Shown: in pieces, positions 13,758-25,320 of the stretch
Layout of the letters: every line of letters begins with the position of its first letter
Numbering within the stretch: position 1 is the stretch's first letter
DNA from: Symbiodinium natans
Lineage: Eukaryota > Sar > Dinophyceae > Suessiales > Symbiodiniaceae
Reading direction: 5' to 3'
Length of the DNA stretch: 64,000 nucleotides
Assembly: GCA_905221605.1 (NCBI GenBank)
Contig: CAJNDS010000100.1
Coordinates: 79,042 to 143,041 of the forward strand
Made by a program: the position numbers and the translations under genes
The notes under the pieces: model-generated
Told to the model about the DNA's origin: nothing
What the model saw: the letters and a program-made list of their open reading frames with translations, nothing else
Database searches by the model: none

Positions 13758-14479
13758 GACACACACACACACACACACACACCCCTCCCACCCCCCATCC
13801 CTCGGTTTTTGATTCTCGATCACATTGTTGATGAAGATGCCGGGTGCTGTTGGTTGTGATGGCGGTCAGGACGCAGAAACAAGCCCCTTTGAAGCACATC
13901 CATCCATGGGTCGTAGGCCACGAGCTCCTCAAAGTTGATGACCTGGCCCACGACTCTGAACCACTGGAGCAAACAGAGCAAAGCCCCCTTAAGACCCAGA
14001 AGCAGTGTGCCCTTCTCTCATGTTTTATAAGGTTTGGGGCATCTTTACAGGTGCAGAAATCCCGAACCTCGATCAAAGCACTAGCAGCCCGGTCACGTGC
14101 GTAGCCGCCTTCATCCAAGCTGGGTCCTTTTCCGAGTCCAAGGACTTTCAAGGGAAGCTGTGAGTAGGGAGTGATTCTTGGATCGAAGCCGAGGACGAAC
14201 GGAGTCTTGAAATTGGGATGGTTGAAGCAGCTCGGGAAAAAGAAGCCAAAACGAACCCCAAGACACATTAGCCAGCTTGGGGCGGAAAGCACCTACGCAC
14301 TACCTAAGATTTCACCATAGTGATGCCACAATCGAGGAGGGGCTCGATACGGTATGGGCTTAGCCTCTGAAATGCTCTGGCGTAGTAGGAAGCGTTGAAT
14401 CCACCAGAACCCCACCCTCTCAAACCCTCATCGTCGAGCCCGCCCCCAAGTCCTGTAAATCCATCTGCCGGCTTGCAAG

Positions 14480-14547
14480 AACCCTAAACCCTAAACCCAA
14501 AACCCTAAACCCTAAACGGCCCTAAACCCTAAACCCTAAACCCTAAA
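14480..14547 (-). repeat. Interstitial CCCTAAA array
   Basis: About nine CCCTAAA heptamers with two interruptions, in the orientation opposite to the array at 2295-2348. Confidence 0.9.
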
Positions 14548-16246
14548 CAGGATCTTTAGTGTCCGGCCTCTGCGAATCCTTGCCTCACACTCACGATCAC
14601 GTGCGTGAACATCGGCGACACCTTCGGCGTGTAATCGGAGACCCAGGGGGTGATTCGAGAAACCTCCAACCAGCTCAGGGCTTCGATCTGCCATCATGGA
14701 GGTCTCCACCGGAACACTCAGAAAGTTCTCGGGTGCGGACATTAGGGCATTAGAATGCCTCCACCCTGCTGCTGATTCCGTGCCATGAATATCCAAATCT
14801 AACATAGTCTCCCCCCCCCTTCCACAGCCAGAGATACTCATGCTAGGCCCTTCAGCTCGGACGGTATTCAAGACTTGACGAGGAGCGCCTCGTCAAAGGA
14901 TGTTTGTGACATCTCGCCAGTCCACTCGTGCGTCTTGATGACCTTGCTTCGGATTTGGACTCAGGGCACGGGACCTGTCGGCAGTGGCTGCTCAAAGCTT
15001 CCATGTTCCTACGCCACACCCTCTGTGCTTCCTTGATTATGCTGGAATTTGGTACCAACGGGTGCACCCCAGACCTTCAACCCTAAACCTTAAACCCTAA
15101 ACCCAAAACCCACCCTGCCAGTTTCTGAATGCATCCCAAAGGCTACGTGGGCGCCCATCTCCAGGCGCTGCTGAATCTTCGAGCGGTCGAGGCACCGCAT
15201 CCAGTAACTGGGCTGGGAATATGTCACACAACGAATGCTTAAATGCTTGTGTATATATATATATATATATGTTATATACGCGTCTCTCAGATCTGATAAG
15301 GATGGACCAACGGGGCTTTCAGGTCTATGACAACCTGCCCTACTGAGAGTTCGGGCCATCCTTGACCCGCGTGTCAGGGAGCACTGGCGTCAAATAAACC
15401 CTACTTATCCCAGAATGTCTCGCAGGGAAATGAAAAAATGCAAGCCGACAGACAAATCATGGGTGGGCTGACTCGAAGTTGTTGAACAGGCCTGGAGGGT
15501 TTGTGGGTCAAGGGTATCTGAGGAAGAAAGAGATTCCGAGCAGGGCAAGCTGGGCATACTTTCTTCTGCGAATCCTCTCACCCCTCGACCCGAACCCTAA
15601 ACCCTAAACCCTAAACCCTAAACCCTAAAGCCCTTAAGTTGAAACTCCTTAAGCCTGAATTGGGCTGATCGAGCCGCGAGTCGCAGGCCTCTTTGGCCTG
15701 CAAGCTGCAGGTCGTCACAGTGCTTTGGAGTCAGGTTTAGTTGCGAAGGGTTCGGGGGCTAGGAGCTTAGTGTTAACAGTCCTCAATTTAATCCGGAATA
15801 TACATATACGGAAGATGTTGGAGGTCGGCATCCATGCCTTCAATCCAACGTGACGGAAATGGGCAAATTTCCCAAATCAGGGCTACCCCCTTATGTACCC
15901 CCTTATGTACCCTCACATACTCTGCCCCTCATTTTAGGAGCCCCCCCCCCCCCGCCCCCCCAACCCCACCTATAAAAAAGGCCAAATTTTCGAAAGCCTC
16001 CACATTGAGTGCAGAGCGCTTCAAGGTTTAAGGGGATCCGATTATATCCTTGAGAGGATCCTATGATATTTTGGGTTATAGTTGGGGTGCCCCTTATAGT
16101 TGGGAAATGCCCACGTGGACGCATGTGAGTTCCCATGTCACACAAAGCCACAGAGCAAGGAATGGCCTGCCGGAAAAGCAATCGCGTGGCGTTGAAGACC
16201 CATGTGGAGGCAGTGCGGCCCATGTCGCGGCTTGCCTTATCAGGAT

Positions 16247-16305
16247 GGGTTTAGGGTTTAGGGTTTAGGGTTTAGGGTTTAGGGTTTAGGGTTCAGGGTT
16301 TAGGG
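16247..16305 (+). repeat. Interstitial TTTAGGG array
   Basis: About eight TTTAGGG heptamers, one carrying a T-to-C change. The array is flanked by non-repetitive sequence. Confidence 0.9.
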
Positions 16306-18264
16306 CACCGCCATGAAGTGCTCTGAGCGCCGAGGGTGTCGAAGGTTCAGATTCAATGTGAAGAGTGGATTGGGTCACCGTCCTTGGCGCCCTCACCCCT
16401 TAGCTTTCGGCTTGGGTGGTGGCCCCAAGTCCTACGCCTGCAGCACTCTTCGATCAACCAGGACCTGAAAGACTTCCAACCGCTAAGCCCTGACCATTAT
16501 ACCGCTTGCAGGGCCCTGCAGACCGCGGCCTGCACTAGAGGCTGGCCCTGAAAAAACTGCTTCAAAAACCTTTCATGGAGCTAAATCAAATCGGCGTTGT
16601 TCTCTAAGTTGGGCCCAGGCGGCTCTAACTCAGAACAGGCCCCGATCCTTCAAGCCAAAACACCCTGAACCCGAACCCTCAAGGCCCTCAACTCTGGCAG
16701 GTCGGGTTGCAGTAATCACCACCTGCGGCCTCGAGGGGTAGCGAAACCCAGCGCCTCTCGAGCATGCCCCTAGCTTCTTTCTAAAGGGCTGAAAGACAAG
16801 AGCTGGAGAAGGGGTGAGGGTGTTAGGGCTTGTTGTTGAGAACCGGCTTCGGTTCAGGAGTTAGGCTGAAACCGAAACCCGAAGCCCTGAAAAACCCTGA
16901 GCGCATGAACTCGAAACAGACATTCGGCCCTTAACCGCGCGCATCCCAAGCCTGACAATTCTACATGGGCCCAGATCAATTAAAACCTGTAAATCTGCAC
17001 CCTCAAGCCCTTGCAAGTAAAAGAGGTTCCGGGTTTATCCGAGAAACATACTGTACAACGCAACCATCAAGAGAAGAGGCTTGAGTCTTATTGGACCGCA
17101 AAAGAGCCACTGTAGGGGCCCAAAGCATACAAAGCCTTTTCTCTCAGAAGAAACATACTGCCTCAAGTCAATGTGCTCATGCGTTGTGGGTGTACCAGTC
17201 TACTGAAATTGAGCAGTCTCGTCTGAGTCGTGAAGAGCTTTGGCAGCTCTGGCACAGCTTGTGGTTGCTTCGGGAGTCTTCATTTTGTTTTGCCAGCTGT
17301 GGCATAGCAACAGCTGCTGCACCTAGCAAGCCCAAGATGTCAGCAGCTGGCACGAACAAGCCAGACGCGTGATAATGTGCAGAACTTCGCCATCGATGGT
17401 GCAATTTCAGCCGTTGCACCTGCTTTGCCAAAAGGATGGCGCAGCGTAAGCTGCCCATCTCCACAACTGCGCACGGTCGATTGCCTCCCCTTTCAGCATT
17501 TCAGCCGATTCAGCCTCTTCCGACGTAGCCCACACTATGAGTTACAACCGAAGCTTGAAGCTGTGGCAATCCTGCCAAGCCTACATGACCAGCAAAAAAA
17601 ACTGTCGCTCTGAACAGTAGTCTATGGAGGACGGCGGAGTAATGCATGATGGTTTCGTCTTAGCCTGGCTAGTGCAGGAATTAATCCACCGGAATAAATG
17701 CCATTTTTATCGATTCCAGTTCAGGACCTGTGCTCTTGGAATGCAGAAGTCCAAAGGGGAGAAGCAGTCTCCCGATGTGTTGTAGTTTATGTTGCGAGCG
17801 CGACGAACTGTCGACCTGTTGCTGTATCTCCAAGGCATCGGGCGAGCTATATTTAGTAAGTTAAAACGTTTTGTCATAACGAAATGGTACCCCTACAAGC
17901 CCTTGACCAGCCTTCGTCAAAGCGGCGCAGCTCGATCGGGTCAAGGTGCCTGGCTTGGCAATCAACTTATGGACTGAGAGCCCATTACAGAGTTGAGGCT
18001 GAGTTGAGGAAGTAAACAAAAAACTGGATTTTTTTTGAAAAAAACAATCAATCCTAAAACTTCAGCACCTTTCGCTTGGGTGATCTTTGCCGTACAGGGT
18101 TGCCGATTTCAGGCTTCAGGCCCCTATGATCAAGTGCAAAGCTGCCTCAAATACATAGCAGAAACCTTGGTCCAGCCTCCCCCCCGCCCAGCAAACAACG
18201 AGCTCCTATGAGTCGTTCAACCTTAGAACCCCGCGCCGAGCCCTGAAGGAAAGACCCAGCAGCA

Positions 18265-18352
18265 GAAACCCTGAACCCTAAACCCCAAAAAACCCTGAAC
18301 CCTAAACCCCCAAAAAACCCTGAACCCTAAACCCCAAAAAACCCTAAACCCG
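18265..18352 (-). repeat. Higher-order telomere-like repeat, about 27-bp unit
   Basis: Three tandem copies of a composite unit (CCCTGAA, CCCTAAA, then a C-rich and A-rich spacer). A two-heptamer-plus-spacer block has been amplified as one unit. Confidence 0.8.
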
Positions 18353-18636
18353 GAGATGTGAAGCCTTATCATACTCTGGAGCCCCTGGACTGGTGGACTG
18401 GTGTGAGGAGCGCAGCAAAAAATGATATGCCGTATATGCAAAAAACAGGATCTGTCTGTCTATCTGTCTGTCTATCCATCTATCTGTATACATATATAAG
18501 CATAAACATGTGTATATATATATATATATATGTATATGTATATGTATATGTATGTGCGACATATTTGGTGCGTTCATGCTGCTTCTCCGATTCACTTGTA
18601 GACCTTCTTGTGATGACCTTAAGGCCATAAGCTTAG

Positions 18637-18920
18637 GATGTCATGTTCTATATTGGGAAGCCCATTGGCTGTGAAGGAGGGGCTTTCCTCGCGCACACCT
18701 TTGGGAATCTTTTCGGCCTCAGGAATCACCTCCACAACCCGGACGCAATGTGCGCCGAGTGTTGCGCAGTCCGGTGGGTCTGATCATGGAATAAGTGCTT
18801 CTCGAATTCCCCCCAGAAGGTTGCGGTGACGATTGGGCAGTTCAAGTAAGGGCGCACGGGCCGGAAGTTGAACATGAGCGAGAAGTACGCGGCCAAGTCT
18901 GTGGCCAGGCGGCACATTCC
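18637..18920 (-). pseudogene. Unidentified protein-like coding remnant, two frames
   Basis: Read on the minus strand, 18775-18920 gives an open, protein-like segment containing NFRPVRPYLNCP and TATFWGEFEKHLF. Directly downstream, 18637-18766 in another frame gives a second one containing CVRVVEVIPEAEKIPKG. Both have the balanced composition of real exons, unlike the surroundings. The frame changes over fewer than 15 bases, too short for an intron, so either a frameshift has broken the gene or the assembly has an indel. I do not recognise the family. A protein-profile search of both pieces would settle whether they join in one homologue. Confidence 0.4.
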
Positions 18921-20582
18921 TTGAACAGGCTGGGGATGGCTAGACGTGGGTTTAGGTCTATATAGTTCCCGAACTTCGCAGTAGGTTGGCACACGCACAC
19001 ATACGCACACGCAAACAAGCACACACACACACACAACGCATGCACGCACTCAGAGAAGGCAGACAGCGAGATGATAGCAAATAAGAGATTCAAAGAGATC
19101 GGAAGGCCGGAGAGACAAAGGGGCAGAGGGCAAGCTGGAGAGAGTGAGAGAGAGACAGAGAGAGTGAGAGGGAGGGGCGGGAGGGAGAAGGAAGAATCAA
19201 ACCGACAACTCCGACAACAAAGGACAGAAGGGAGAGATGAACAAGTATGTTCATGGTGCCCAAGCCTAGATGAGTCGCAGCACGACGCGCAAACTACAAG
19301 TTTCATTGAGAACCGTTTGCTTCAAAGAAAACCCTAAACCCTAAACCCTAAACCCTAAACCCTAAACCCTAAACTCAGCTGCAACCTGGGTACTATACCT
19401 CTCTGCAACACCCAATACCGGCTGGCCGGCAGGTGTGCCGCTCACCACGAAATGCTGGCCGTAAATGGGAATAAGTCGTGGCACGCCTTTCCTCACAGTT
19501 TCAAGGTCAGGGTCAAACTGCGACTACCTGCCTGGATCTTGGTACCATGGTGAGCCCTTCTAGCTCTGTTTCGAAATTTGGGGTTTACGAAAATAGGGGG
19601 CTTTAAATAAAAGACTCCCAAATAATAGGATAGGATCCCCTTATGCTACTGAATTTAGGAAATCCCCATTTGGTTCCGCCGAACTGCCTCGCTGAGCCAA
19701 GGAGCAGGTGCCTTTTTGTCAGCGAGGCCCGCTCATTCCTGTCCTCTGGCCGGGGGCCCCACTCCTTAAGCAAGAAGGACCATGATCCAGGCAGGGCCCC
19801 GTAGGGCCAGGTAGGGCTTCGAAATTCGAAACGTTCCACGTTCTTACCCCGAGATTGGGGTATTAGAGGGTGGGGGAAGGGGCCGGTGCAACAGGCCTGA
19901 TCGGATGGAAAGGTGTATTGATCTTGGGGGGGGGGGGGGGAACACTCTCAGTCATCCCAAACCCGATAAACCCCCAAGTTCTTAGGCCTTGCCCTTGTGC
20001 AACAACGACTCTTCCAACCCCTGGCGCCCTGCATGCTCGTTTGTGTGGGGGGCATTTCGAGGGGTGCCAGAGTTTCGGGTGCGGGTCATTGTGTGGGTTG
20101 GGGGGGGAGAGGGGGGGTGGTGGGGAGGGGGTGCGTGAGGGATCCAGCCAAAACAGTGCTGAAGCTTAAGGGGTCTTTCGCCACTACCAGGAGGAAGTAA
20201 CGAGATTAATTGGAAAGGCAGCCCCGCTCTCGATGTTCGTTGTAGAAGGTCGCGAGTTGGTTCCTTTGCGTGGGGCTTACGGCCAAAGCTCCTTAAAAGG
20301 ACGGATTCGCTTCAAAGCAGTCACCGTTGTACGGTCTAAACCAGGCCAAGGCTCAGAATACCAAAAGCTCTCTACACCTCCCAGTCTCTCGTGAATGTCA
20401 TCTCGCATCACCGCATGGTGGTCATGTACACTGACGGCAACGGTCCGGCGCCAGTTCCTTGGAGGTCTAGCTCGCAGCGATGCATCTTTAAATTAACATC
20501 ATAATCATAGAGCATCTTGTTGCTTTCATCCAGTTTTCTTCAGTTTTTTTGGGGGGCTGGTACGAGCAGCAGGCAAAAGGAC
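18921..20582. other. Mostly non-coding stretch
   Basis: It contains CA- and GA-rich simple sequence (about 18990-19200), the CCCTAAA array at 19330-19375 and poly-G runs (19926-19940, 20100-20140). A plus-strand patch at about 20230-20340 is weakly protein-like without a recognised motif. Confidence 0.45.
19330..19375 (-). repeat. Interstitial CCCTAAA array
   Basis: Six to seven perfect CCCTAAA heptamers within otherwise unique sequence. Confidence 0.95.
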
Positions 20583-21011
20583 TCAGCGGAGCTTCGGAAA
20601 GTCGGGCCCCTCGGGCATGGCAGTCTGCAAGAAGAGCCTCAAGTCTGGCGGGAAGGAGATTTTACAGTTCTCCTCCGCGTTCTGAATCTCTGCGTCCGTC
20701 ATTCCGGGCGAGAAAACCACACCGGCAGCCCTCATGTTGTGAATCAGCTGGTCAATGACATCCTGCGACAGGAAAGGCTGCACCAGCACTGACACCTCAT
20801 GCACGGAGTCGTGGTCAGTATCATGCAGCTTCCTTCCACCATGGAGCAGCGCCACCTCGAAACGATGGAGCCCCAGGCGGTGGGCCACTTGGCCCCGGAT
20901 TTCGAAGACACCGGATCTCGAGGGAAGCTCGACCTCGAGCACCTCCCCACTCAGGAGGCAGGCACGAACCTTCTCACCTCCACGTGGCTCGCCGTCCGAG
21001 GATGAGGCCAT
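20583..21011 (-). CDS. Ubiquitin-like plus SMI1/KNR4-like protein, partial (first exon?)
   Basis: A 142-residue frame starting at the ATG at 21009-21011; upstream in-frame ATGs lie in non-protein-like sequence, so this start was chosen. Residues about 15-80 read as a ubiquitin-like fold (segment with RACLLSGEVLEVELP, then a GLHRFEVALLHGGRKL beta-turn block). Residues about 100-140 carry the SMI1/KNR4 N-terminal pattern (MTDAEIQNAEENCKISFPPD followed by LRLFLQ). Proteins combining these two modules are, as I recall, numerous in dinoflagellates; their function is unknown, although SMI1/KNR4 domains in general mediate protein interaction. SMI1 domains are much longer than the part seen here, so the stop directly after FPKLR suggests the exon ends just before it and the rest lies beyond an intron I could not find, or that the gene is truncated. 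Confidence 0.6.
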   Translation of the reverse strand: MASSSDGEPRGGEKVRACLLSGEVLEVELPSRSGVFEIRGQVAHRLGLHRFEVALLHGGRKLHDTDHDSVHEVSVLVQPFLSQDVIDQLIHNMRAAGVVFSPGMTDAEIQNAEENCKISFPPDLRLFLQTAMPEGPDFPKLR

Positions 21012-24000
21012 GGCAAAGGGGGCCCTCCTAAGCGACCGGATGGACCATGGTGTGTGACCCTGTCTTCTCCAACTCATCAGCTCATCAGAAACCCCGCACT
21101 GACCGGAGCAAAAGTGAGCATGAGCGAGCATGAGTGAACATGAGCAACTCCAAAACAGAGCTCGGTGAGTCGGACTTAAACCATGGAAACTTTGAGTCGA
21201 ACCAAACACATAGACTAGGCTGGGAGCCTGCAGCTTCGGAGATTATGCATGGTCTGGACTCCACCAACGAGCACCACACGGGGGGGGGGGGGGGGGGGGA
21301 AAGAAACCCAAAAAACAAACGCCGGAAGGGGGGGGGGGCAACGTGTCCAGGCCTACCCTCGCACTCGTCGTGGCAACGTGAGCCTCCAGAGCTCAGACTC
21401 AACTTGAGGTCAGGAGTCAGGAGTTTAGTGGCTTTGCAGAGATTTGGGAGATTTGGTGATGTCTGGGATAGTCGCAGGGAAAAGCCCTAGCAAGGCATGA
21501 AGTTTTGAAACTGATGCAGGGATTTAAGGTTTAGGGTTCAGAGTTTATGTGGCCCTGCAGAGACAGAAGATACCGGAGTGCTCTCCAAAGTCAAGAAGGC
21601 CATTGCAGTTTACACATACACACACACACACATCTCTACGTCACAAAGCCACGTTAATTAAGTTCCCTGGCCTACTGTGGGTTTGGCACTGAACGGCACA
21701 CGCGGGTCTCTGGGATGTACCATCGCTGGTGCAGGGCTTAACATGAGAATGAGTTGTCACCTTCTGAGCCAACCGAACTCTGAGCCGCTGAACAATTACC
21801 CAAATGATGCCCTAAACCCTAAACCCTAAACCCTAAACCCCCCGCCCTGAATGCCCCAAATGCTCGGAGTAGCCTGTGGCTTTGCTGCCGCGGCCATGGC
21901 AATCAAATGGACCATGGCCTGGTCCATGGCTCGGGGTTAAGATTTGTCAGCTTGGGGGTTTAGGGTATAGGGTGTAGGGTTTAGGGTAGGAGTTCGGGCT
22001 TTGAGGGTTTAAGGACCTGATTGGGGCCTTATAATTAGGGCTTTGAGTTAGCTCCAGGTTCTGGCATTTGTTGAAAGGGTTTGGGTTTGGTTCTGAGCTT
22101 GGGGTTGAGCATAGGTCCAGGAAAAACGCATAACAAACGAACGTGATTGCACGACCCAAGGTTTTGGCGCTATAGCTCACGTGCAAACCCCTGCTGGACG
22201 AGGAGGAGCTATGGTTGATATGTACTTGTATGAGTTGTCTTTTCGTGTTTATATATACTGTTTTTCATGCGGACAGTTCTGTTCATAGATTTGTACTTCG
22301 TCTATTTGTGTATACTCGTACTCCATTTGGTGTTGATGCTGCCGATGCAGTCATCGGATCCGAGGAATCTTAGGTTGGCCAAGCTGCAACTTGGATCATT
22401 GCTGCGTGGCGCGCCACCTCAGGAACAACCGAACAACCCCGTGCTTATGGCCCTCACTCAAAGCATGTGCCAAACTCAAGCTCGCTTGTTGCTGAGTTCT
22501 GCTAGGTGGGGCAGCATAGCCGTTTGGGTTGTGCCTACAATAAAAGTCCCGAACACAGGGCACTTCGCAGTAGCGTTGGGGCCGGATTTGTTCCCCAGCC
22601 CGTATAGCAATTAAACTCTAACGCGCTCAGTGCCATTTTCTCACCAGGTGTGGGCCGTTCCGCTTGGACACCAGCCGCACGGTGATTGCTCCTGAACAAC
22701 ATGCACATAAAGATTCGGAGTTTTCCACAAGCACTTTATGAGTAGCTGCGGTTTCCAGGTCGAGGGGAGGGGAGCTTGTTGGCTCTGCAGCCGCTGCTGT
22801 GCATGACTTGAGCCCTCGAAGTATAAGACAAATTAAGAGGAAGAAACAACTCGTCACACCCGTTACCATTGCCATTCTATCACCTAAGGGAAGGCACAGC
22901 CAGAGAATGCTTATCAGCGAGCGGAGCGGAACGCAAGCACCGTCGCTATGTGGACGCGATGTTGCTGAATGCAACCATCAAATCAACGTCTTATACTGCT
23001 GTCCTTTCATTTGCGACAGCCACGGTTTTATAGGCCACCTTACGTTAGCAGCGTGCCATTAATGATGAGCTACTATAAGACGATTCGTACAATTTCCATC
23101 GTTCGTCATTCATGCGATGAGTGTATGAGAAAATGCCACTTCAGGCTTCTTGCTCCATTACACCCTGCAACAGCTTGCTCTTAATGGCGGTATCATGTCA
23201 CAATAATTAGCCTGCTAGTAAACCACCCCCAGAACTCTAAGACTTAAACCCACAAACCTAAACCTGAACCTGTGAGGCTGCCCTATCGCAATCTTTGCCG
23301 GAACGCGCATGCGCGAGAGCCACCAGGGTGTCGAGCCGCGTGCAGACCTCGGCATTTGGAGCGTTTGCTGTCTTGGGAACCACACCCTAACCATCCCTAA
23401 CCTTAAACAGCCTACTGGAACTCTAACATCTCCAAATCTCACAGCTCCGAACCCTGAACCCTTAACCGACCCCCCCTTTCCTAACCTCACGCTGCAACCT
23501 GAAGGTCTGCGGTCTACGTCTTCCCTGGATCACCTTTCAAGGGGGCTTGTGCACTGGTCGGGGAACCTTGCCGGTAGCATGGATGATGGAAACCCGAAAC
23601 GTAGGGAATTAGGTACCCCGTATTCTGCATTCCAAGGGTATTAGGGTACCTAGCTCCCTCACTCCCTACGAAAGACCCTAATTTAGTGTAACCCTCACAA
23701 GAAGTCCCGATACCCTGAACCCAGAGAGCTCCAAACTCGTAGGAAAACTGAAGCCCTAACCCCTTTTGAATCCTGAAATCTTGCAACCCTCAAACAACGC
23801 TAAAAACTCCTTAAGCGTTCAGTCCTAGAGACCCTATAAATGCTCTAAACCTCGGGCCGTGGCGTCGGGCTCGAGATCGACCAGTCCACGCGCCAGGGCG
23901 CCACAAGGACTTCAATGGTCCAACCGGTCTCCTGAACTGGTTTTACTTGATGCGAACCCCTACTGGACCAAGAACCCTACAGCCTAAAGCCTCAAAGTCC

Positions 24001-24259
24001 ATGCATGAAGCTTGTACTGAAAAAACGAAACCCGCAAATCCTACCGCGCCATTCTGAAAACCTAAACCCTGAACCCTAAACTCTCATTCAGAAGGTCTTC
24101 AGCCTCACGAGTTTTCACTTGGAAGGATGGGGATGGAAAGGTCTAAGGGGTTCTTAGGGCCTAGATGGACTGCCATCCTATGGCATTTTTGGTGCCCCAG
24201 ATACTGCCCCTTGAAACAGCCAGCCTTCTGTTTTGGCTTTGACCATCTTTGATCTGGTG
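21012..24259. other. Mostly non-coding stretch
   Basis: Poly-G tracts at about 21281-21299 and 21330-21338, a CCCTAAA tract at about 21811-21840 and degenerate telomere-like sequence at about 21955-22020. A minus-strand piece at about 23275-23395 is protein-like (contains NAEVCTRLDTLVALAHA) but unassigned. Otherwise I see nothing. Confidence 0.4.
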
Positions 24260-25320
24260 TCAGGCCTGGATAAACTCGTAGAAGGCCTGCAGCGCATAGC
24301 CTTCAAAACCGGCATAGTTCAGGATGTCGTCGAAGGTCAGCCTTGGCACCGGGGCAACTGAATTAACACTTATAAATAGGGTTTATGGTTTAGGGTTTAG
24401 GGTTTAGGGGGCCTCAATATAGGCTTGCTAAAAAGAATCTTCGTCCTGCAGCGCTGCTTAAGGTCTTCTGGAAGTGCTGGACTTCTGTCCAAGTTGCAGG
24501 GACCCTGGCGCCAGGTAGGGTGCCAGGAGGGAGAGGACAAGGCGGTGGCCAGCATAGGTGTCACAGTCGAGGTGAAGCCACTGGACCTCGAAGGCACCCG
24601 CTTGTTGCCGGCACCCTAATCTTAGGGCTACAGCCTTTTTAGGCTCAGAACCCTAGTGCTGCAACCAGAAGTGCGCCGGGACAGCTGCAAACAGCTTTGG
24701 CGTTTTTCGGACATCCTGCTGTGTCAGCCGAGCTTCCTTCGCGCCGCCGAGGAGATTCTTCTCGATGAAGGCCGGGAGAGTCTTGTTGTACCATCCGACT
24801 ACCAGCTTGGCGTTCGGAGGCAGATGTTTCGGGATTCGCCCGTCCGTGCTGAACTGGAAGCGGTCAAACCTTGTCACGCAAGAGCAAAGGTCTTGCATAT
24901 CAGCCACCGTCCCGACGCCTGCCGTATCAATCCTAGAAACCCCAAAGCCCTGTCGGCCCTTGAACTTCTGCGAATATAATCTAATGCAGAGCTCTTGACG
25001 TGTTGAGGATGCTTATGATGATATTGAGAACTGCTCACCCTTGATCCCTCATCAACTTCCAAGATATGCAAGGCCTGCCCCAGTCCTCATCCAGCCCGCG
25101 GAAGGAGTCGAAGCCGTAGACGGGATGATGCCCAAACCCTGACCGTACAACAGCTTCAGTACATAGGGGCTTCTGCTATAAGGTTGGGAGCTGGGTTTCA
25201 AAAACTGCACTGGGGATCCGGAACACCTGAACACCATCTGCCTTCAAAATCCTACAGCGCGCCTGTGCGCATCAAGTGGATGGCGGTGCTCCGCAGAGTG
25301 GCACCAAAGAACACACCTGA
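24260..25320 (-). CDS. Class I SAM-dependent methyltransferase, multi-exon (TylF-like), 5' end not found
   Basis: Five minus-strand segments read in order along one known family. About 25258-25320 gives a motif-I-like GVFFGATLR. About 25071-25128 gives VYGFDSFRGLDEDW. About 24743-24871 gives FSTDGRIPKHLPPNAKLVVG then WYNKTLP. About 24503-24598 gives WLHLDCDTYAGHRLVLSLLA then PYLAPG. 24260-24337 gives TFDDILNYAGFEGYALQAFY and ends in TGA. The order matches class I methyltransferases of the macrocin-O-methyltransferase type: SAM-binding glycine loop, GFDSFEGLPEDW block, GW..TLP block, H(I/L)DCD.Y metal/acceptor block, and FDDY..Y.G(F/W)E C-terminus. Exon edges are approximate; dinoflagellate introns often use GC or GA donors. 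The last intron contains a TTTAGGG tract (about 24371-24411). No obvious stop breaks the exons, so the gene may be functional. The substrate is unknown, and the N-terminal exons upstream of 25320 were not found. Confidence 0.7.
24371..24411 (+). repeat. TTTAGGG tract inside the methyltransferase's apparent last intron
   Basis: Four to five heptamers (one TTTATGG variant) lie between the last two coding segments of the methyltransferase gene. In the gene's sense they read CCCTAAA. Confidence 0.85.

Larger units (their letters stand above)
13785..18636. other. Mostly non-coding stretch with telomere-like tracts
   Basis: It contains telomere-like arrays at 14480-14547, 15593-15629, 16247-16305 and 18265-18352, and short TA repeats at 15250-15271 and 18510-18555. 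Plus-strand frame 17091-17372 and a minus-strand patch at about 13870-14020 are somewhat protein-like but unassignable. Confidence 0.45.

Noticed and set aside
23611-23651. Inverted AGGTACCC/GGGTACCT arms as a transposon end
   Set aside because: Eight-base arms over 25 bases are expected by chance in a window this size, and there are no flanking duplications.
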